Assembly: GCA_030039095.1 (NCBI GenBank)
Contig: JASHQP010000437.1
Span: 1-8,770, forward strand
Reading direction: 5' to 3'
Length of the DNA stretch: 8,770 bases
DNA from: Streptosporangiaceae bacterium
GTDB lineage: Bacteria > Actinomycetota > Actinomycetes > Streptosporangiales > Streptosporangiaceae
Position numbers and translations under genes: made by a program. The notes below the pieces were generated by a model that saw only the letters and a list, made by a program, of their open reading frames with translations, was not told the origin of the DNA and did no database searches. Below are positions 6,242 to 8,770 of this stretch, piece after piece (position 1 is the stretch's first letter; the number at the start of each line of letters is the position of its first letter).

Positions 6242-7432
6242 TCAGCAGATCCGGGGCAGCGGGTCGCCCACCAGCAGGTCGACGATCCGGGTGCCGCCGA
6301 ACGCGGTCTTGAGCTGCACGACGCCCGGCGGGTCGGCGGTGACCTGCCCGATCACCGCCGCCTGCTCGCCGAGCGGATGGGCCCGCAGCGCGGCGAGGGA
6401 CTGGTCGGCCTGGTCACGGCGCACCACGGCAACCAGGCGCCCCTCGCACGCCACGTACATGGGATCGATGCCGAGCAGTTCGGCGGCCCCGCGTACCTCG
6501 GGCCGCACCGGAATGTCGCTCTCGTTGACCAGGACGCCGACGTTGGCGGCCTTGGCGATCTCGTTGAGGATCGTGGCCACCCCGCCGCGGGTCGCGTCCC
6601 GCAGCGCGCGGACTCCCGGCGTCGCCGACAGGAGCCCCGCTACCAGCCCGTTCAGGGGCGCCGTGTCCGAGGTCAGGTCCGCCTCGATGTCCAGCTCACC
6701 GCGGGCAAGCATGATCGTGACCCCGTGGTCGCCGATCGGGCCGGAGACGATGATCACGTCGGTCGGCTGCGCGTTCGCCACGCCCAGGCTGAGCCCATGC
6801 TCGACCGCGCCCACGCCGGCCGTGTTGATGTAGCAGCCGTCGGCCTTGCCCTTCTCCACCACCTTGGTGTCGCCGGTGACCACATGGACTCCGGCCGCGT
6901 CGGCGGCCTCGCGCATGGACCTGACGATCCGGCTCAGGTCCGCGACGCCGAAGCCTTCTTCCAGGATGAAACCGGCCGACAGGAACAGCGGCGTAGCACC
7001 GGACACCGCCAGGTCGTTGACCGTGCCGTTGACGGCCAGGTCGCCGATGTTCCCGCCGGGGAAGAACAGCGGCGACACGACGTAGGAATCGGTCGTGAGA
7101 GCCAGCCGCGTCCCGTTCACCTGCAGCTGCGCGGCGTCCTCGAGCGGCTCGAGCTGCGGGTTACGGAACTCGTCCAGGAAGATCGCTTCGATCAGGGTCT
7201 GGGTGGCCTTGCCCCCGGCCCCGTGGGACATGGTGATCCGCTCTTCCCTGACCCTTGGGCGGCTGCGGCGGGTCCGGTCGATGCGCTCGAGGACGAGTTC
7301 CTCGCGGACCGTCCCCGGCAGTGGCTGCGGGGAACCACGCCGGCCGCCGCGGCCCTGTTCCTCGAGGTCCAGTTCCTCACCGGCCCGGAGGGCCTCGGCC
7401 ACCCAGCCGGCGCTCGGCGGCTCAGCGGTCAT
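6242..7432 (-). CDS. hypE: HypE, carbamoyl dehydratase (thiocyanate-forming) with N-terminal extension
   Basis: A 396-residue protein that receives the carbamoyl group from HypF on its C-terminal cysteine and dehydrates it with ATP to a thiocyanate, the cyanide donor for HypC/HypD. Seen here: a PurM-like fold with MSHGAGGKATQTL (68-80), GNIGDLAVNGTVNDLAVSGA, HVVTGDTKVVEKGK and RDATRGGVATILNEIA, and the exact C-terminal PRIC (393-396) with the acceptor cysteine. The open frame runs upstream to 7795, but that part is a shadow of hypD. ATG 7432 is chosen because it overlaps the hypD stop as ATGA and has AAGGAGG ten bases upstream. This leaves 67 residues before the canonical start of the family at MSHGAGG, so the protein is longer than the usual 330-350. 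The extension is acidic (10-27), then basic and Arg-rich (49-64). M68 (ATG at 7231) could be a second start, but no good ribosome site is evident there. Confidence 0.95.
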   Translation of the reverse strand: MTAEPPSAGWVAEALRAGEELDLEEQGRGGRRGSPQPLPGTVREELVLERIDRTRRSRPRVREERITMSHGAGGKATQTLIEAIFLDEFRNPQLEPLEDAAQLQVNGTRLALTTDSYVVSPLFFPGGNIGDLAVNGTVNDLAVSGATPLFLSAGFILEEGFGVADLSRIVRSMREAADAAGVHVVTGDTKVVEKGKADGCYINTAGVGAVEHGLSLGVANAQPTDVIIVSGPIGDHGVTIMLARGELDIEADLTSDTAPLNGLVAGLLSATPGVRALRDATRGGVATILNEIAKAANVGVLVNESDIPVRPEVRGAAELLGIDPMYVACEGRLVAVVRRDQADQSLAALRAHPLGEQAAVIGQVTADPPGVVQLKTAFGGTRIVDLLVGDPLPRIC

Positions 7433-8553
7433 GACCGGGTCGCCTCCTTGACACGGGTCCGGGTCAGGCGGCCGTAGTTGTAGTAGGCCGCGCACGCGCC
7501 CTCGGGCGACACCATGCAGGTGCCGATCGGCGTCTCCGGGGTGCACGCGGTCCCGAAGACCTTGCACTCCCAGGGTTTGAGCACGCCCTTGAGCACCTCT
7601 CCGCACTGGCACGCCTTCGGGTCGGCGACGCGCACGCCGGGCACCGAGAACAGGAGCTCGGCGTCGAACTTGGCGTACTGCTCCCTGACCTTGAGCGCGG
7701 AGTGCGAGATGAAGCCGAGGCCGCGCCATTCGAAGTAGGGCCGCAGTTCCATGGTCTGGCCGATGGCCTTCAGCGCCACCGTGTTGCCGTTCCACGGAAC
7801 CACCCGTGAGTACTGGTTCTCCACCGTGGACTCACCGCGGGACAGCTGCAGCATCAGCATGTAGATCGACTGCAGGATGTCCAGCGGCTCGAACCCGGCG
7901 ACGACGACCGGCTTGCCGTAGTCGCGCGCGATGAACTCGTACGGCCGGCAGCCGATCACCGTGGACACGTGCCCCGGGCCGAGGAAGCCGTCCAGGCGCA
8001 GGTCGGGGGAGTCGAGGATCGCCTTGATCGCCGGGACGATCGTGACGTGATTGCAGAAGATCGAGAAGTTGTCCAGGCCCTCGGCCGCGGCCCGCAGCAC
8101 GGTCATCGCAGTCGAGGGAGCGGTGGTCTCGAAGCCGATGGCCATGAACACCACTCGCTTGTCCGGGTTCTTCCTGGCTATCTTCAGCGAGTCGAGCGGC
8201 GAGTACACCATCCGGATGTCGGTGCCCTGGGCCTTGGCGTCGAAGAACGACCCGTTGCTGCCCGGTACCCGCATCATGTCGCCGAACGAAGTCATGATCA
8301 CGTCGGGCTCGGCCGCCAGGGCCATGGCGTCGTCGACCCGGCCCATCGGGATCACGCACACCGGGCAGCCGGGTCCGTGCACCAGCTCGATCGACTTCGG
8401 CAGCAGGTGCTCGAGGCCGTGCCGGTAGATCGTGTGGGTGTGCCCGCCGCACACCTCCATGAACTTGAACTCCTCGTCGCCTGCCAGCTCGGTGATGGAC
8501 TTCACCAGCCCGCGCGCGGCGGCCGGGTCGCGGAACTCGTCTGCGAACTTCAT
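7429..8553 (-). CDS. hypD: HypD, Fe(CN)2CO assembly scaffold protein
   Basis: A 374-residue iron-sulfur protein that, in complex with HypC, carries and assembles the Fe(CN)2CO unit of [NiFe]-hydrogenase. Seen here: MKFADEFRDP at the start; EVCGGHTHTIYRHG with C35, corresponding to the catalytic cysteine of the CGGHTH motif; HGPGCPVCVIP (59-69, C63 and C66); GFETTAP (140-146); LGPGHVSTVIG (191-201); ENQYSR (245-250); and a cysteine-rich C-terminal part (C315, C317, C330, C337, C346, C354) that includes the ligands of the [4Fe-4S] cluster. All family motifs are intact and the length is normal. The start is ATG 8553, with GGGGGAC about seven bases upstream. The stop overlaps the hypE start as ATGA, so hypE is probably translationally coupled. 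It lies directly downstream of the truncated hypC, whose reading frame relative to hypD is anomalous. Confidence 0.98.
   Translation of the reverse strand: MKFADEFRDPAAARGLVKSITELAGDEEFKFMEVCGGHTHTIYRHGLEHLLPKSIELVHGPGCPVCVIPMGRVDDAMALAAEPDVIMTSFGDMMRVPGSNGSFFDAKAQGTDIRMVYSPLDSLKIARKNPDKRVVFMAIGFETTAPSTAMTVLRAAAEGLDNFSIFCNHVTIVPAIKAILDSPDLRLDGFLGPGHVSTVIGCRPYEFIARDYGKPVVVAGFEPLDILQSIYMLMLQLSRGESTVENQYSRVVPWNGNTVALKAIGQTMELRPYFEWRGLGFISHSALKVREQYAKFDAELLFSVPGVRVADPKACQCGEVLKGVLKPWECKVFGTACTPETPIGTCMVSPEGACAAYYNYGRLTRTRVKEATRS
7443..7449 (-). promoter_or_regulatory. Strong ribosome binding site that fixes the hypE start
   Basis: On the coding strand AAGGAGG lies ten bases before ATG 7432 and within the last codons of hypD. 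It is the best Shine-Dalgarno match seen in the window. It decides in favour of the long HypE form over an internal start at M68. Confidence 0.85.
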
Positions 8554-8770
8554 GTCTGTCGTCCCCCAGGGATAACACTGCTGTTGAGGTCTTGAAGGCG
8601 TCCAGCTCGTCGGTGTAGACCCGGCCCATCTTCTTGACGGCGTCGAGGGTCATGGCGGCCTCGTGTTCGTCGATCTTCGCCATCGCGAAGCCGACGTGGA
8701 CGAGCACCCAGTCGCCGGCCTGAAGTCCGGCGTCGGCGAGCAGCCGGACGCTGATCGCGCGCTTGATCCC
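8550..8770 (-). CDS. hypC: HypC C-terminal part; cut by the window edge and with no in-frame stop
   Basis: The chaperone HypC binds HypD and shuttles the iron unit to the hydrogenase large subunit. Only its C-terminal part is in the window; the MC start motif lies beyond 8770. From the edge the frame reads GIKRAISVRLLADAGL, then the family block GDWVLVHVGFAMAKIDEHEAA and MTLDAVKKMG, then YTDELDAFKTS. A stop is expected soon after this, but the frame continues open through 8553 and into hypD as far as a TGA at 7832-7834; the added residues are Arg/Pro/Gly-rich and look like a shadow of hypD. One extra G in the GGGGG run at 8563-8567 would give an ending LSLGGRQT with its TGA overlapping the hypD ATG as ATGA, the same coupling as hypD/hypE. 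The coordinates given assume that ending. A +1 slip instead would fuse HypC to HypD. The identity is firm; the 3' end is not. Confidence 0.85.
   Translation of the reverse strand, partial: DQARDQRPAARRRRTSGRRLGARPRRLRDGEDRRTRGRHDPRRRQEDGPGLHRRAGRLQDLNSSVIPGGRQT

Noticed and set aside
5027..7477. An 816-residue open frame on the plus strand opposite hypB, hypA and hypE
   Set aside because: It lies antisense to three genes with intact family motifs and has the Arg/Pro/Gly/Val-rich composition of a GC-driven shadow frame; no domain is recognisable.
7433..7795. Upstream extension of HypE by 121 codons
   Set aside because: It lies within hypD in another frame; a strong ribosome site and ATGA overlap mark the start at 7432.
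7832..8553. Continuation of the hypC frame through hypD
   Set aside because: The sequence after about 8580 has no HypC features and overlaps the fully conserved HypD; it is treated as a consequence of a missing stop rather than a real domain.

Overview
This window is very GC-rich, with strongly G/C-biased third codon positions, short or overlapping intergenic gaps and GTG starts. It carries a PIG-L/LmbE-family hydrolase that most resembles the mycothiol S-conjugate amidase (Mca) branch and a DksA/TraR-type zinc-finger protein of the kind common in Actinomycetota. Together these point to a high-GC actinobacterium. I cannot name the genus from sequence alone.

Layout, left to right. (1) At 29-400 (minus) is a small DksA/TraR-like protein, divergent from a Mca-like amidase at 472-1329 (plus). 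(2) An intergenic stretch of about 260 bp (1330-1588) holds a 21-bp tandem duplication that covers the amidase stop codon, and a 50-bp imperfect inverted repeat (1441-1490) in the only clearly AT-richer patch nearby. (3) At 1589-2569 (plus) is a two-TM potassium channel with a TVGYGD filter and a cytoplasmic RCK/TrkA module. It overlaps by four bases (GTGA) with hypF (2566-5001, plus). (4) Converging on hypF across a 31-bp gap is a minus-strand operon in the order hypC-hypD-hypE-hypA-hypB, whose first gene is cut by the right edge of the window.

The six Hyp proteins are a complete set for building the NiFe(CN)2CO centre of a [NiFe]-hydrogenase. HypF and HypE convert carbamoyl phosphate into the thiocyanate that donates cyanide. 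HypC and HypD assemble the Fe(CN)2CO unit. HypA and HypB insert nickel. No hydrogenase structural subunit or maturation protease lies in the window; these may lie upstream of hypC beyond position 8770.

Points worth a second look: hypC has no in-frame stop before it runs deep into hypD, so it is frameshifted, mis-sequenced or fused; HypF has a 45-residue in-frame GTESPG/GLG minisatellite inside its C-terminal domain; a potassium channel appears translationally coupled to hypF; HypE has a 67-residue N-terminal extension; the second HypA zinc half-site reads CPC rather than CPxC; and an unexplained inverted repeat precedes the channel gene. The pathway itself is known, and I do not see an undescribed multi-gene system here.
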